Below are positions 7,512-16,505 of a stretch of 64,000 nt of DNA, one piece after another. The DNA comes from Olivibacter domesticus (GTDB lineage: Bacteria > Bacteroidota > Bacteroidia > Sphingobacteriales > Sphingobacteriaceae), in assembly GCF_900109575.1 (NCBI RefSeq), contig NZ_FOAF01000003.1, positions 186,001-250,000 of the forward strand, read 5' to 3'. Position 1 is the first letter of the stretch; each line of letters starts with the position of its first letter. The notes beneath the pieces were generated by a model. It searched no databases. It worked only from the letters and a program-made list of their open reading frames with translations, and had not been told where the DNA came from. The position numbers were made by a program, and so were the translations under genes.

Positions 7512-10500
7512 ATGTTTAACAAATTTATACAGCGACCGGTTCTTTCTATATCCTTATCGCTTATTATTGTCTTTCTGGGTATTCTGGCCCTAATCCAGTT
7601 ACCAGTAACACAGTTTCCTTCGATTTCACCGCCTACAGTAAATATTACAGCAGAGTACCCTGGAGCAAATGGCGAACTATTAATCAAATCGGCAGTTATT
7701 CCTCTAGAAAGAGCCATCAATGGTGTGCCAGGGATGAAATATATGGCCTCAGATGCAGGTAACGATGGTGAGGCGAGCATACAGGTGGTATTCAATCTCG
7801 GAACCGATCCTAACCAAGCATCCTTAAATGTTCAAAATCGGGTCGCATCTGTGGTTAATAAACTACCGCCATTGGTCGTACGAGAAGGGGTAAAGATTAC
7901 CCTTGAGCAACCCAACATGCTTATGTATGTTAACCTTCACAGTGACGATCCACATGCCGATGAGAAATTTCTTTATAATTATGCAGATATCAATATCTTA
8001 CCGGAGCTGAGAAGAGTAGACGGGGTTGGGGTGGCAAATATCCTAGGCACTCGTGAATATGCCATGCGGATCTGGTTGAAACCCGATCGCATGTTGGCTT
8101 ATAAGATTTCTGCTGAAGAAGTAATGGAGGCACTGGGTGAACAGAGCTTGGAGGCTTCTCCCGGAAAAACGGGAGAAAGCTCAGGTAAAAGATCGCAAGC
8201 ATTTGAATACGTCCTAAAATATCCTGGAAGGTTCAGTACAAAAGAACAATATGGAAACATCATTTTAAGGTCCAGCGCGAACGGTGAAATACTTCATCTG
8301 AAAGATGTTGCAGATGTAGAACTTGGAAGCTCGATGTACGATATTTATTCAAATCTCAATGGCAAGCCTTCTGCAGCCATCGTGTTAAAGCAGTCGTATG
8401 GAAGTAATGCCAGCGAAGTCATCAATAACGTAAAAGCCAAATTAAAGGAAATTAAAGAAAGCTCTTTTCCAAAAGGAATGGATTATGAAATCAGCTATGA
8501 CGTTTCTAAATTTCTGGACGCTTCAATTGACAAGGTGATTCACACCCTCGTGGAAGCCTTCATCTTGGTAGGTTTGGTAGTATTTCTGTTCTTGGGCGAC
8601 TTACGTTCTACCCTTATACCTGCTATTGCGGTGCCAATATCCCTTATAGGAACGTTTTTATTTATGCAATTCTTCGGCATTACCTTAAACCTCATTACCC
8701 TATTTGCATTAGTGCTGGCAATAGGTGTGGTAGTAGATGACGCCATCGTCGTCATTGAAGCGGTTCACGCGAAAATGGAAGAAAAACATCTTTCAGCAGT
8801 CAAGGCTACTAAGGAAGCAATGAAGGAGATAAGTGGTGCCATCGTCGCTATCACTTTTTTAATGGCATCGGTATTTATTCCTGTTGCCTTCATGTCGGGA
8901 CCTGTAGGGGTATTTTATAGGCAATTTTCCATAACGATGGCAACCGCCATTATCCTTTCGGGAGTTGTGGCCCTTACCCTTACGCCCACCCTTTGCGCGA
9001 TTATTCTCAATAACGCCCACGGAAAACCTAAGAAGATCACGCCTGTAGATAGATTTATAGGAGGGTTTAATAAGGCATTCAATAGGCTTTCCGGCAAATA
9101 CCAAAAAGTGCTTGGGCTTGTTGTTCACCGAAGAGCTATTACATTTATTGTGCTGATAGCCTTTTGCGCTGGAACCTGGTTCCTAAATAATAGCCTTCCC
9201 TCAGGATTCATTCCTAATGATGATCAGGGCATGTTCTATGCCATCATTCAAACGCCGCCTGGTTCATCATTAGAAAGAACGAATCAAATTGCCGAGAAGC
9301 TACAAAAAATAGCCGAAGGTATCGAAGGCATACAATCTGTTTCCTCCCTTGCCGGTTATGAAATCCTAACGGAAGGAACCGGAGCTAATTCCGGCACTTG
9401 TTTAGTCAACCTGAAAAGCTGGGAAGAACGAAAACATTCCGCTAGTGAAGTGATTGAAGAATTAGAAGAAAAGTCCAAAGACATAACTGGAGCCACCATT
9501 GAATTCTTCCAGCCACCTGCTGTGCCAGGCTATGGGGCTGCTGGTGGTTTCGAGCTGCGCTTACTAGATAAAGAAGGGTCTGGCGATTATAAAAGAATGG
9601 AAGAAGTGAGCACCGAGTTTGTGAAAGAACTAAGCAAACGCCCTGAGCTATCGTCCATATTCAGCTTTTATAGTGCAAGTTTTCCTCAATATATGCTGCG
9701 TATTGACAATGCAATTGCGCAGCAAAAAGGAGTGAGCATTGGAAATGCTATGAACACGCTTTCCACATTGGTAGGGAGTAATTATGAAACAAGCTTTATC
9801 AAATATGACCGTCCTTATAAGGTAATGGTACAGGCACTACCCCAGTATAGAGCGTTGCCTAGAGATATATTGAAGCTGTACGTGAAGAACGATCGTGACG
9901 AAATGGTACCCTTCTCCGCTTTTATGAAAATGGAAAAGGTATACGGACTTTCAGAAATCACTAGGTACAACATGTATAATGCTTCAGAAATAAGTGGCGC
10001 GCCCTCATCGGGGCATAGTAGCTATGAAGCCATAGAAGCGATCAACCAAGTGGCGAAAAAAACGCTACCGAGAGGCTTTGGGATAGACTGGGCAGGTGTA
10101 TCCAAAGATCAAGTTGCCCAAGGTAATCAGCCCATTTATATCTTTCTCATCTGTCTTGGTTTCGTTTACCTCATTCTAGCAGGGCAATACGAAAGTTTTA
10201 TTTTGCCGCTGGCAGTAATTCTTTCTTTACCGGCTGGAATTTTCGGAGCCTTCCTACTACTGAAGCTATTAGGATTAGAGAATAATATTTATGCGCAAGT
10301 AGCGATGGTTATGCTTATTGGTTTATTAGGTAAGAATGCGGTGCTGATCGTGGAGTTTGCTGTTCAGCAGCATCGAGCGGGTGCGACCGTCTTGCAAGCA
10401 GCAAAAGAAGGTTCTATGGTAAGGTTCCGTCCAATACTTATGACCTCTTTCGCCTTTATTGCAGGTCTGATCCCATTGGTTTTTGCTTCAGGCCCAGGAG

Positions 10501-10679
10501 CCATTGGTAACCGAACAATCGGTACAGCAGCTGCTGGAGGGATGCTTTTCGGTACTGTTTTCGGTGTGCTGCTTATACCGGGATTATACTACGTTTTCGG
10601 CAAAATTGCTGAGGGTCGTGTACTTGTTAAAAATGAAGAAGAAAATCCTTTAACTGAAGAAATTGATAACTATGCATAA
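7512..10679 (+). CDS. RND multidrug efflux pump, HAE1 family (inner-membrane transporter)
   Basis: 1055 residues, the normal length of AcrB-like pumps. It begins with TM1 (FIQRPVLSISLSLIIVFLGILAL), followed by the porter domain start QLPVTQFPSISPPTVNITAEYPG. The proton-relay aspartate pair lies in TM4 (GVVVDDAIVVIEAV) and the TM10 lysine-bearing segment is LLGKNAVLIVEFAVQQ. Both large periplasmic loops are present, so the pump should be complete and functional as a trimer driven by proton flow. It is flanked by its adaptor (25 bp upstream) and its outer-membrane channel, whose start overlaps the end of this gene. No repressor gene is adjacent. Confidence 0.96.
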   Translation: MFNKFIQRPVLSISLSLIIVFLGILALIQLPVTQFPSISPPTVNITAEYPGANGELLIKSAVIPLERAINGVPGMKYMASDAGNDGEASIQVVFNLGTDPNQASLNVQNRVASVVNKLPPLVVREGVKITLEQPNMLMYVNLHSDDPHADEKFLYNYADINILPELRRVDGVGVANILGTREYAMRIWLKPDRMLAYKISAEEVMEALGEQSLEASPGKTGESSGKRSQAFEYVLKYPGRFSTKEQYGNIILRSSANGEILHLKDVADVELGSSMYDIYSNLNGKPSAAIVLKQSYGSNASEVINNVKAKLKEIKESSFPKGMDYEISYDVSKFLDASIDKVIHTLVEAFILVGLVVFLFLGDLRSTLIPAIAVPISLIGTFLFMQFFGITLNLITLFALVLAIGVVVDDAIVVIEAVHAKMEEKHLSAVKATKEAMKEISGAIVAITFLMASVFIPVAFMSGPVGVFYRQFSITMATAIILSGVVALTLTPTLCAIILNNAHGKPKKITPVDRFIGGFNKAFNRLSGKYQKVLGLVVHRRAITFIVLIAFCAGTWFLNNSLPSGFIPNDDQGMFYAIIQTPPGSSLERTNQIAEKLQKIAEGIEGIQSVSSLAGYEILTEGTGANSGTCLVNLKSWEERKHSASEVIEELEEKSKDITGATIEFFQPPAVPGYGAAGGFELRLLDKEGSGDYKRMEEVSTEFVKELSKRPELSSIFSFYSASFPQYMLRIDNAIAQQKGVSIGNAMNTLSTLVGSNYETSFIKYDRPYKVMVQALPQYRALPRDILKLYVKNDRDEMVPFSAFMKMEKVYGLSEITRYNMYNASEISGAPSSGHSSYEAIEAINQVAKKTLPRGFGIDWAGVSKDQVAQGNQPIYIFLICLGFVYLILAGQYESFILPLAVILSLPAGIFGAFLLLKLLGLENNIYAQVAMVMLIGLLGKNAVLIVEFAVQQHRAGATVLQAAKEGSMVRFRPILMTSFAFIAGLIPLVFASGPGAIGNRTIGTAAAGGMLFGTVFGVLLIPGLYYVFGKIAEGRVLVKNEEENPLTEEIDNYA

Positions 10680-12105
10680 ATTTAGGAGATATCGGCAAAT
10701 CAGCTTGCTGGGTGTTTGTCTGGCTGTGGCAAGCTGTAAGGTTCCCGCTATCGTGCAGCAAAGAGAAAACAAATCCGTCCCCCAATCCTATAATAATAAT
10801 CGGGATACAACCACCATGTCTACGATTCAGTGGAGAAGCTTTTTTACAGATAAAAACTTGGTAGACCTGATCGATACGGCGCTGAAAAATAACCAGGAGC
10901 TCATGATCACGCTACAGGAGATCGAAATCGCCAGGAACGATATCCGATTCAAGCAAGGCCCGTTGTCTCCAACGGTTGGTGCAAAATTGGGGGCAGGCGT
11001 TGAAAAAGTAGGAAGATATACCAGTCAAGGTGCAGGCGATGCATCAACAGAGATTGAACCAGGAAAGGAGGTTCCTGATCCGCTGATGGATTATACTGCG
11101 GCGGTTTTTGCTAACTGGGAAGTAGATATCTGGAAAAAACTACATAATGCAAAGAAGGCAGCTGTAACCAAGTATTTAGCAACAGTGGAAGGTAAAAATT
11201 TTGTATTGACCAGCCTGATTGCCGAAGTGGCTAATTCGTACTATGAATTGCTGGCATTGGATAACCAGTTGGAAATTATTAAGCAAAATATCGAACTGCA
11301 AAAAAATGCTTTGGGAATCTTAAAAGTTCAGAAAGAAGCCGCCAGAGCAACCGAACTGGCTGTTCAGAAATTTCAGGCGGAAGTGTTGAATTCGCAAAGC
11401 TTGGAGTTTGAAGTTCTTCAAAAGATAAAGGAAACAGAGAATAGGATCAACTTTTTGCTAGGTCGATACCCCAAAGAAATACTAAGAGATAAAAATAGTT
11501 TTTTAAGCGCAGTACCTGGAACCGTTCGTTCAGGCATACCGTCACAGTTATTAGCAAACCGCCCAGACATCAAAAAAGCAGAACTAGAGCTGGTAGCAGC
11601 AAAGCTAGACGTAAAAGTGGCTCGGGCTGAATTTTATCCATCCTTCGGTATTTCTGCCGCTTTTGGATTACAGGCATTTAAGCCATCCTATTTGGTGAAA
11701 TTTCCAGAATCAATCCTCTACTCTTTAGCTGGAGATATCGCCGGGCCACTAATTAATAAGAAGGGTATCAAAGCAGAATTTAATAATGCCAATGCCCGTC
11801 AGCTTCAGAGCATGTATAATTACGAGCGAACCATTTTAAATGCTTATCTAGAGGTTTCTACCCAACTCTCCAAAATCGATAACCTTGAACAGCGTTATGA
11901 TTTAAAGTCAAAAGAAGTAGCGGCACTTACTAGATCTATTGGCGTTTCCAATGATCTGTTCAAATCTGCGAGGGCCGACTACCTTGAGGTTTTAATGACG
12001 CAACGAGATGCCTTAGCCTCTAAATTGGAACTAATAGAAACTAAAAAAGAACAGCTCAATGCCGTAACGAATGTTTATCGGGATTTAGGGGGCGGATGGA
12101 AGTAA
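10672..12105 (+). CDS. Outer-membrane efflux channel, TolC/OprM (NodT) family lipoprotein
   Basis: 477 residues from the ATG at 10672, which overlaps the end of the pump gene by 8 bp (ATGCATAA), so translation is probably coupled. An upstream TTG at 10663 is possible but less likely. The lipobox VASC gives Cys22, as in OprM-type lipoproteins. Two repeats of the outer-membrane efflux protein domain are seen: the first includes QWRSFFTDKNLVDLIDTAL and the second SGIPSQLLANRPDIKKAELEL, the latter a hallmark of the NodT family. It completes the tripartite pump; a strong terminator follows at 12132. Confidence 0.94.
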   Translation: MHKFRRYRQISLLGVCLAVASCKVPAIVQQRENKSVPQSYNNNRDTTTMSTIQWRSFFTDKNLVDLIDTALKNNQELMITLQEIEIARNDIRFKQGPLSPTVGAKLGAGVEKVGRYTSQGAGDASTEIEPGKEVPDPLMDYTAAVFANWEVDIWKKLHNAKKAAVTKYLATVEGKNFVLTSLIAEVANSYYELLALDNQLEIIKQNIELQKNALGILKVQKEAARATELAVQKFQAEVLNSQSLEFEVLQKIKETENRINFLLGRYPKEILRDKNSFLSAVPGTVRSGIPSQLLANRPDIKKAELELVAAKLDVKVARAEFYPSFGISAAFGLQAFKPSYLVKFPESILYSLAGDIAGPLINKKGIKAEFNNANARQLQSMYNYERTILNAYLEVSTQLSKIDNLEQRYDLKSKEVAALTRSIGVSNDLFKSARADYLEVLMTQRDALASKLELIETKKEQLNAVTNVYRDLGGGWK

Positions 12106-12131
12106 AAATCCCCCCCATGTCTAGAACCCAA

Positions 12132-12165
12132 AAAAGCCATCTCTTATTTCAGGGAGATGGCTTTT
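12132..12165 (+). terminator. Rho-independent terminator of the RND operon
   Basis: Stem GCCATCTC (12136-12143) / GAGATGGC (12154-12161) with flanking AAAA and TTTT that extend the stem and give a bidirectional appearance. It lies 26 bp after the channel gene. Confidence 0.85.
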
Positions 12166-12298
12166 CTGATGAAATTGCGTTTTGTCTAAACCCTTGTTTT
12201 TTCTTTAGAGAATGTATGAAACAAAAAGCGACAAGGTTAACTGACTGTATCTATCGAATAAAACAAAACTGAGACTGTATTTGCTGAATATCCTTAGC

Positions 12299-12306
12299 TA
12301 TTTTTG
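12299..12306 (+). promoter_or_regulatory. -7 box of the PaiB-like gene
   Basis: TATTTTTG matches TAnnTTTG and lies 18 bp before the ATG at 12325. A TTTG lies at 12280-12283, but with a spacer shorter than usual. Confidence 0.4.
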
Positions 12307-12324
12307 TAAAAAAAACATAACACG

Positions 12325-12936
12325 ATGTACATACCCAATGCATTTAAATTCGAAAATCTGGCCGATAAGATTGCCTTTATGAAACGGTACAGTTTTGCTA
12401 CCATCGTAACCTGTAAAGATCAGATTCCAATAGCTACCCAATTACCCTTTGTCGTGAATGGCAGTTCCGAAGGGTTGAGCTTAAGCGGTCATTTTGCTAT
12501 CGCCAATGAGCAGGCCAAGTATATCGAAGCAAACACATCTCTTGTTATATTTGCCGAGCCGCACGCGTACATATCACCAAAACATTATAATAAGAAGGAA
12601 AGTGTACCCACTTGGGATTATATTGCCATACATGCCTATGGAAGAGCCAAGATTATCAAAGATGATGCATCCAAGCTTAAGGCTTTAGAACAGATGATAA
12701 CTTTTTATGAACAGTCTTATATGGAACAGTGGCAAGATCTTTCTGAAAAATTTAAAAAAGGAATGATGCAGGGTATTGTAGCTTTTGAAATGGAAATAAC
12801 ATCTTTACAGGGGCAGCAAAAGTTGAGTCAAAATAAAATGGAAGAGGAACGGGAAAGAATCATTCAGCATTTGGAGAAAGGTACCAATAATATGGAAAAA
12901 GAACTGGCTCCTTTTATCCGAAATTTATCGAAATAA
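12325..12936 (+). CDS. FMN-binding negative transcriptional regulator, PaiB-like
   Basis: 203 residues matching the PaiB family along its length: N-terminal MYIPNAFKFEN, SFATIVTC, the central LSGHFAIANEQ and FAEPHAYISP with its conserved histidine, VPTWDYIAIHAYG, and the C-terminal IVAFEMEITSLQGQQKLSQNK. In Bacillus, PaiB with PaiA affects sporulation and protease genes; biochemically these are split-barrel flavin-binding proteins. There is no PaiA-like acetyltransferase next to it here. The gene is a single unit with its own -7 box after the RND terminator. Confidence 0.88.
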   Translation: MYIPNAFKFENLADKIAFMKRYSFATIVTCKDQIPIATQLPFVVNGSSEGLSLSGHFAIANEQAKYIEANTSLVIFAEPHAYISPKHYNKKESVPTWDYIAIHAYGRAKIIKDDASKLKALEQMITFYEQSYMEQWQDLSEKFKKGMMQGIVAFEMEITSLQGQQKLSQNKMEEERERIIQHLEKGTNNMEKELAPFIRNLSK

Positions 12937-13035
12937 TGGAAAATTTCTCTCCGAAGTTTAAACTTGATATTTCGAAGAATATTATGCAGATAGAAAAGTG
13001 TTCATCTCATATCGTAATGGACAATCGCCATTAAT

Positions 13036-13263
13036 TCGCAAAATCAATTATTTACCTGTTTTGCACCCATATCAAAGGAAATGTGGGTGATATTTATTAC
13101 GGCTTAGTTGGAATATGCCTTAGATCGCTATGAAGTAGAAGCGATTGACTCTCTTGTAATGCCTATAGAGAAACCATCAGAACCTACTGTGACAATCCCC
13201 GTTGTATCCTATAAAACAGAGGGGACGGCTTCTTTTATATCTTATATGAATCATAACCTATTA
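13036..13263 (+). pseudogene. Remnant of a LytTR-type response regulator receiver domain
   Basis: The frame through 13084-13263 reads WVIFITA, then a TAG stop at 13105-13107 where a conserved Tyr codon would be expected, then LEYALDRYEVEAIDSLVMPIEKP. This is the C-terminal part of a CheY-like receiver of the LytTR group, whose usual form is VIFxTAYxEYALxxxExxALDYLLKPI. The start of the receiver, the LytTR DNA-binding domain and any cognate histidine kinase are missing, and the frame soon ends at 13261-13263. It is a decayed gene fragment; the left boundary is approximate. Confidence 0.6.
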
Positions 13264-13382
13264 AACTGCCTGTAAAACAATTCCTTTCCATGAAAAAAGA
13301 TATTTTTTTATAAAATTGTATAAATTGGTCCTGTGTTAAGTATAGGAAACGGACTGAAGTTTATCATAATTACGAATAAAAC

Positions 13383-15722
13383 ATGCAGCATAACCCGCAT
13401 CCCATCTGGAAAAGGATAAAGAATCGGCTTCAAAACGCTATTTCTTTTATCACTCCCGAACAAGCAACAATGAAGGCCAGTGGCAGTGGAATATTGATTG
13501 CTACTTTGCTTTTCTTTGCTCTTACCATGGCGGACGGGCTACTAAAGGGGGTAGGATTTGGCTATGTCCTAATTACTTTTCTAGTTCGTGCCATTCCAGC
13601 CTTGCTGGTGGCCTATATAATAAGTTGGGCCATCTTTGTGATAGCAAAAGCTCACCCTTATTTTAGGACCGGCGTGGTTTTTACAATCTTTTGCATTTTT
13701 TATTTCTACAGACTAAGCTCGGCAAACTGGCCGCTGATAACGATGCTGATCGTATTTCCCGCGCTGATCTTTGGAGGGCTATCTTACTGGTGGAGGCACC
13801 GTAGCGCTGGTTGGACGGGTAAGAAAACCATCACCGTACTATCGTTCCTGATAGGGTTGGCAGGTGCAATAATTGGACTGTATTTTTTCTTGTATCCCGG
13901 CACTCCTATAAAACCTATCACTAATTATAAAATGCAGGCTAAACTACCACAGCCGATTACTATTGACGACCCCTCCCTCCCCGGAAGTTACAAGGTCTCC
14001 TTTCTCACCTATGGATCAGGAAATGACAAAAACCGTGCGATATACGGCAAGGATGCAAAAATAAAAACACCTACTGTAGATGCTTCCCTGCTACTTAAAT
14101 CGTGGAGTGGTATTTTTGGTAAATTGCGCACCTGGTTTTTTGGGTTTGACCAAACTGAATTACCCTTGAATGCCATGGTATGGTATCCGGAAAATTTGCA
14201 GAGACCCGCTCCTTTGGTGCTCGTGGTGCATGGTAACCACCTAGCACAAGACTGGTCTGAAAAGGGCTATGATTACCTAGCCGAATTATTGGCTAGTAGA
14301 GGGTATATTGTTGCATCGGTAGATGAGAATTTTATGAATACGAGTTTTACAGACATGCCTTGGGGAGGACTAAAGGATGAAAATGGCGTAAGAGGTTGGC
14401 TAATGCTGAAACACCTGGAGCTTTGGAGAGAATGGAACCAGGAGCCTGGCAATCCCTTTTTCCATCTGATAGATATGGACCGTATTGCTCTAATGGGCCA
14501 CTCAAGAGGAGGAGAGGCCATGTCTCATGCTGCTTTGTTTAATACATTACCCAATCATCCCGATAATGCAAATGAAGTGTTCAATTTTAACTTCAATATA
14601 AAAGCATATGTGGCTATTGCTCCCGTGGACGCACAATATAAACCGGCCACGGTCAGAGCTCCGCTCAGGGATATTAATTATTTTGTTATCCAGGGAACTC
14701 ATGATATGGATATGCAATCATATGGGGGATTGGCACCCTTTCACCGTATTTCGTATTCTCCTTCCTACAATGGGGTGAAGGCAGGGTTATATGTGCACCA
14801 TGCCAACCATGGCCAGTTTAGTACGGCTTGGGGGAAATATGATCAAAGCAGCCCCTATGCCAATTTGTATAACATAACCAATTTAATGTCTGCCAAGGAT
14901 CAACAGCAGATCGCTAAGGTGTATATCAGCGCCTTTCTAGATTTGAACCTGAAGGGGGTGACCGCCTATAGGCCACTTTTTATTGACTATCGTTATGGTC
15001 GTCAATGGCTACCAAATCAGATCTATTTTAATCAATTTGAAAAAAGTCAGTCGACTTTCATCGCCCGTTATGAAGAGGACCTAAATGTGCATACCGCCAC
15101 CATGCCTGGTGTTTCCATCACTTCCGATCACTTAAGCGTTTGGAGAGAAGCATTGCATGAGCTAATGTGGAAAGACCATATTACCCGCGCTGCCTATATT
15201 GGGTGGAACAAAGATGAGAACAATACTGCAATAGCAACGTATACCTTCACGTTGCCGGACAGTGTAGATCTTCAGTTAGACGGGAAATCGCTTATCTTTA
15301 GCCTCGCAGAAAGCGATGAAAGTTCTATTCATGTTGAAAAAGGAAAAAAGTCAAAAGCCGAAAAAAAGCAAGAGCGGAAAGCGGAGAAAAAGGCTGCTAA
15401 AACAGATGAGGAAGAAAAGAAATCCATCGATTTTACAGTGGAATTAACAGACCGGGGAGGAAACCAGGTTCATTTTCCATTAAGTGAATGCGGTCCTTTG
15501 CAGCCCCAAATACAGAAGAAACTGACGAAGTTTACTTTTTTAAATGCGAATGATGATGCTGAATCTATTCCAGATTTCTATTATTTTGACCTGGATGCCC
15601 TACAGAAAAAGCACCCAGAATTTATAATGAATAGGTTGCGTAACATCCGTTTTATTTTTGACCGATCTCCTTCCGGTGTACTTATTCTGGATGATATCGG
15701 ATTTACGGATCTGGGGAAATAG
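13383..15722 (+). CDS. Membrane-anchored alpha/beta hydrolase
   Basis: 779 residues. Residues about 35-180 contain four to five transmembrane helices (for example ILIATLLFFALTMADG and FRTGVVFTIFCIFYFYRL), an unusual membrane domain for a hydrolase. The hydrolase domain follows (about 255-560): VVHGNH oxyanion strand, nucleophile elbow GHSRGG with Ser374, and histidine in HHANHGQFS (His476). It resembles chlorophyllase/PAF-acetylhydrolase-like esterases. The C-terminal part, after a Lys/Glu-rich linker (about 648-686, KGKKSKAEKKQERKAEKK), ends in a beta-rich domain of unknown nature. The substrate is unknown. It has no obvious operon partner; the region before it holds a response-regulator remnant. 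Confidence 0.8.
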   Translation: MQHNPHPIWKRIKNRLQNAISFITPEQATMKASGSGILIATLLFFALTMADGLLKGVGFGYVLITFLVRAIPALLVAYIISWAIFVIAKAHPYFRTGVVFTIFCIFYFYRLSSANWPLITMLIVFPALIFGGLSYWWRHRSAGWTGKKTITVLSFLIGLAGAIIGLYFFLYPGTPIKPITNYKMQAKLPQPITIDDPSLPGSYKVSFLTYGSGNDKNRAIYGKDAKIKTPTVDASLLLKSWSGIFGKLRTWFFGFDQTELPLNAMVWYPENLQRPAPLVLVVHGNHLAQDWSEKGYDYLAELLASRGYIVASVDENFMNTSFTDMPWGGLKDENGVRGWLMLKHLELWREWNQEPGNPFFHLIDMDRIALMGHSRGGEAMSHAALFNTLPNHPDNANEVFNFNFNIKAYVAIAPVDAQYKPATVRAPLRDINYFVIQGTHDMDMQSYGGLAPFHRISYSPSYNGVKAGLYVHHANHGQFSTAWGKYDQSSPYANLYNITNLMSAKDQQQIAKVYISAFLDLNLKGVTAYRPLFIDYRYGRQWLPNQIYFNQFEKSQSTFIARYEEDLNVHTATMPGVSITSDHLSVWREALHELMWKDHITRAAYIGWNKDENNTAIATYTFTLPDSVDLQLDGKSLIFSLAESDESSIHVEKGKKSKAEKKQERKAEKKAAKTDEEEKKSIDFTVELTDRGGNQVHFPLSECGPLQPQIQKKLTKFTFLNANDDAESIPDFYYFDLDALQKKHPEFIMNRLRNIRFIFDRSPSGVLILDDIGFTDLGK

Positions 15723-15886
15723 GAAGAGTTTGTCGACGATTGACTTTTGGATGGCTGATTTTTTTGAGGCTTAGAGCCAGGGAAATGAAAACAATTTTTA
15801 TATCTTTATGGTGAGGTATGGGTACACCCTATTCCTCCTGGTGCCTAATCACAATTATAAACAATAATCGATCATAAGACATCCAA

Positions 15887-16438
15887 ATGGATAGTGTCAT
15901 TAATTTAGGAGATTGTGCTGTATTTGAAGAGATTTATCGTGCATATTATCCAGCTCTTTGTTTCTTTGCGTCTAAATATGTTGGCGATGACGAAAGCGAG
16001 GATATTGTGGAAAATCTTTTTTTCCGGATCTGGAAACAAAAAAAAATACTGCTTAATAATGCTCATTTAAAATCTTTCCTTTATCAGTCGACCAAAAATG
16101 CTTGTCTCGATTTTATAAAAATTCAGGGAAGAAAAGATAAAAGGTACGCCTCTCTCTGCTTGCAAATAGATGCGGTAGACCAAGATTATCTTCATAACTT
16201 TATACACACCGAAGTGATTGCAGAGATTCACCGAGCCATAAACCAGCTACCCACACAATGCAGAAAAGTGATGCATCTCGAATTTGTGGATGGTTTGAGT
16301 AATGAAGAGGTGGCGAAAGAACTTTCCTTGTCTATCCAAACCGTCAAAAACCATAAGGTAAGGGCATTAAAGATGCTTAAACAGCGGTTCTCAGGTGATA
16401 TGTCTATTATAGCCATCATTCATTTTTTCTTATCGTAA
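15887..16438 (+). CDS. ECF sigma-70 factor, Bacteroidota SusCD-associated type (module 1)
   Basis: 183 residues. Region 2 is at about 8-75 (AYYPALCFFASKYVGDDESEDIVENLFFRIWKQK) and region 4 at about 115-165, with the helix-turn-helix LSNEEVAKELSLSIQTVKNHKVRALKML. It belongs to the ECF group that Bacteroidota pair with FecR and TonB-dependent transducers. It is the first gene of module 1; the FecR gene starts 67 bp downstream of its stop. A TATCTTTA sequence at 15801-15808 is a weak -7 candidate. Expected role: released when SusC and FecR sense the substrate, it turns on the module. Confidence 0.93.
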   Translation: MDSVINLGDCAVFEEIYRAYYPALCFFASKYVGDDESEDIVENLFFRIWKQKKILLNNAHLKSFLYQSTKNACLDFIKIQGRKDKRYASLCLQIDAVDQDYLHNFIHTEVIAEIHRAINQLPTQCRKVMHLEFVDGLSNEEVAKELSLSIQTVKNHKVRALKMLKQRFSGDMSIIAIIHFFLS

Positions 16439-16505
16439 AAAAACATCATGTTATAGGTACGTTTTTGATGGATTGTCGTATTCATCTATAACCAATTTGC
16501 CAGAA

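Noticed and set aside
12936-13034. 32-codon ORF starting on the last base of the PaiB-like stop (TAATG)
   Set aside because: The overlap looks like translational coupling, but the product shows no family signal and the region is decayed, so it was not called as a gene.
16473-16505. TTG start for the module 1 FecR
   Set aside because: It adds 11 residues without family character; ATG at 16506 is preferred.
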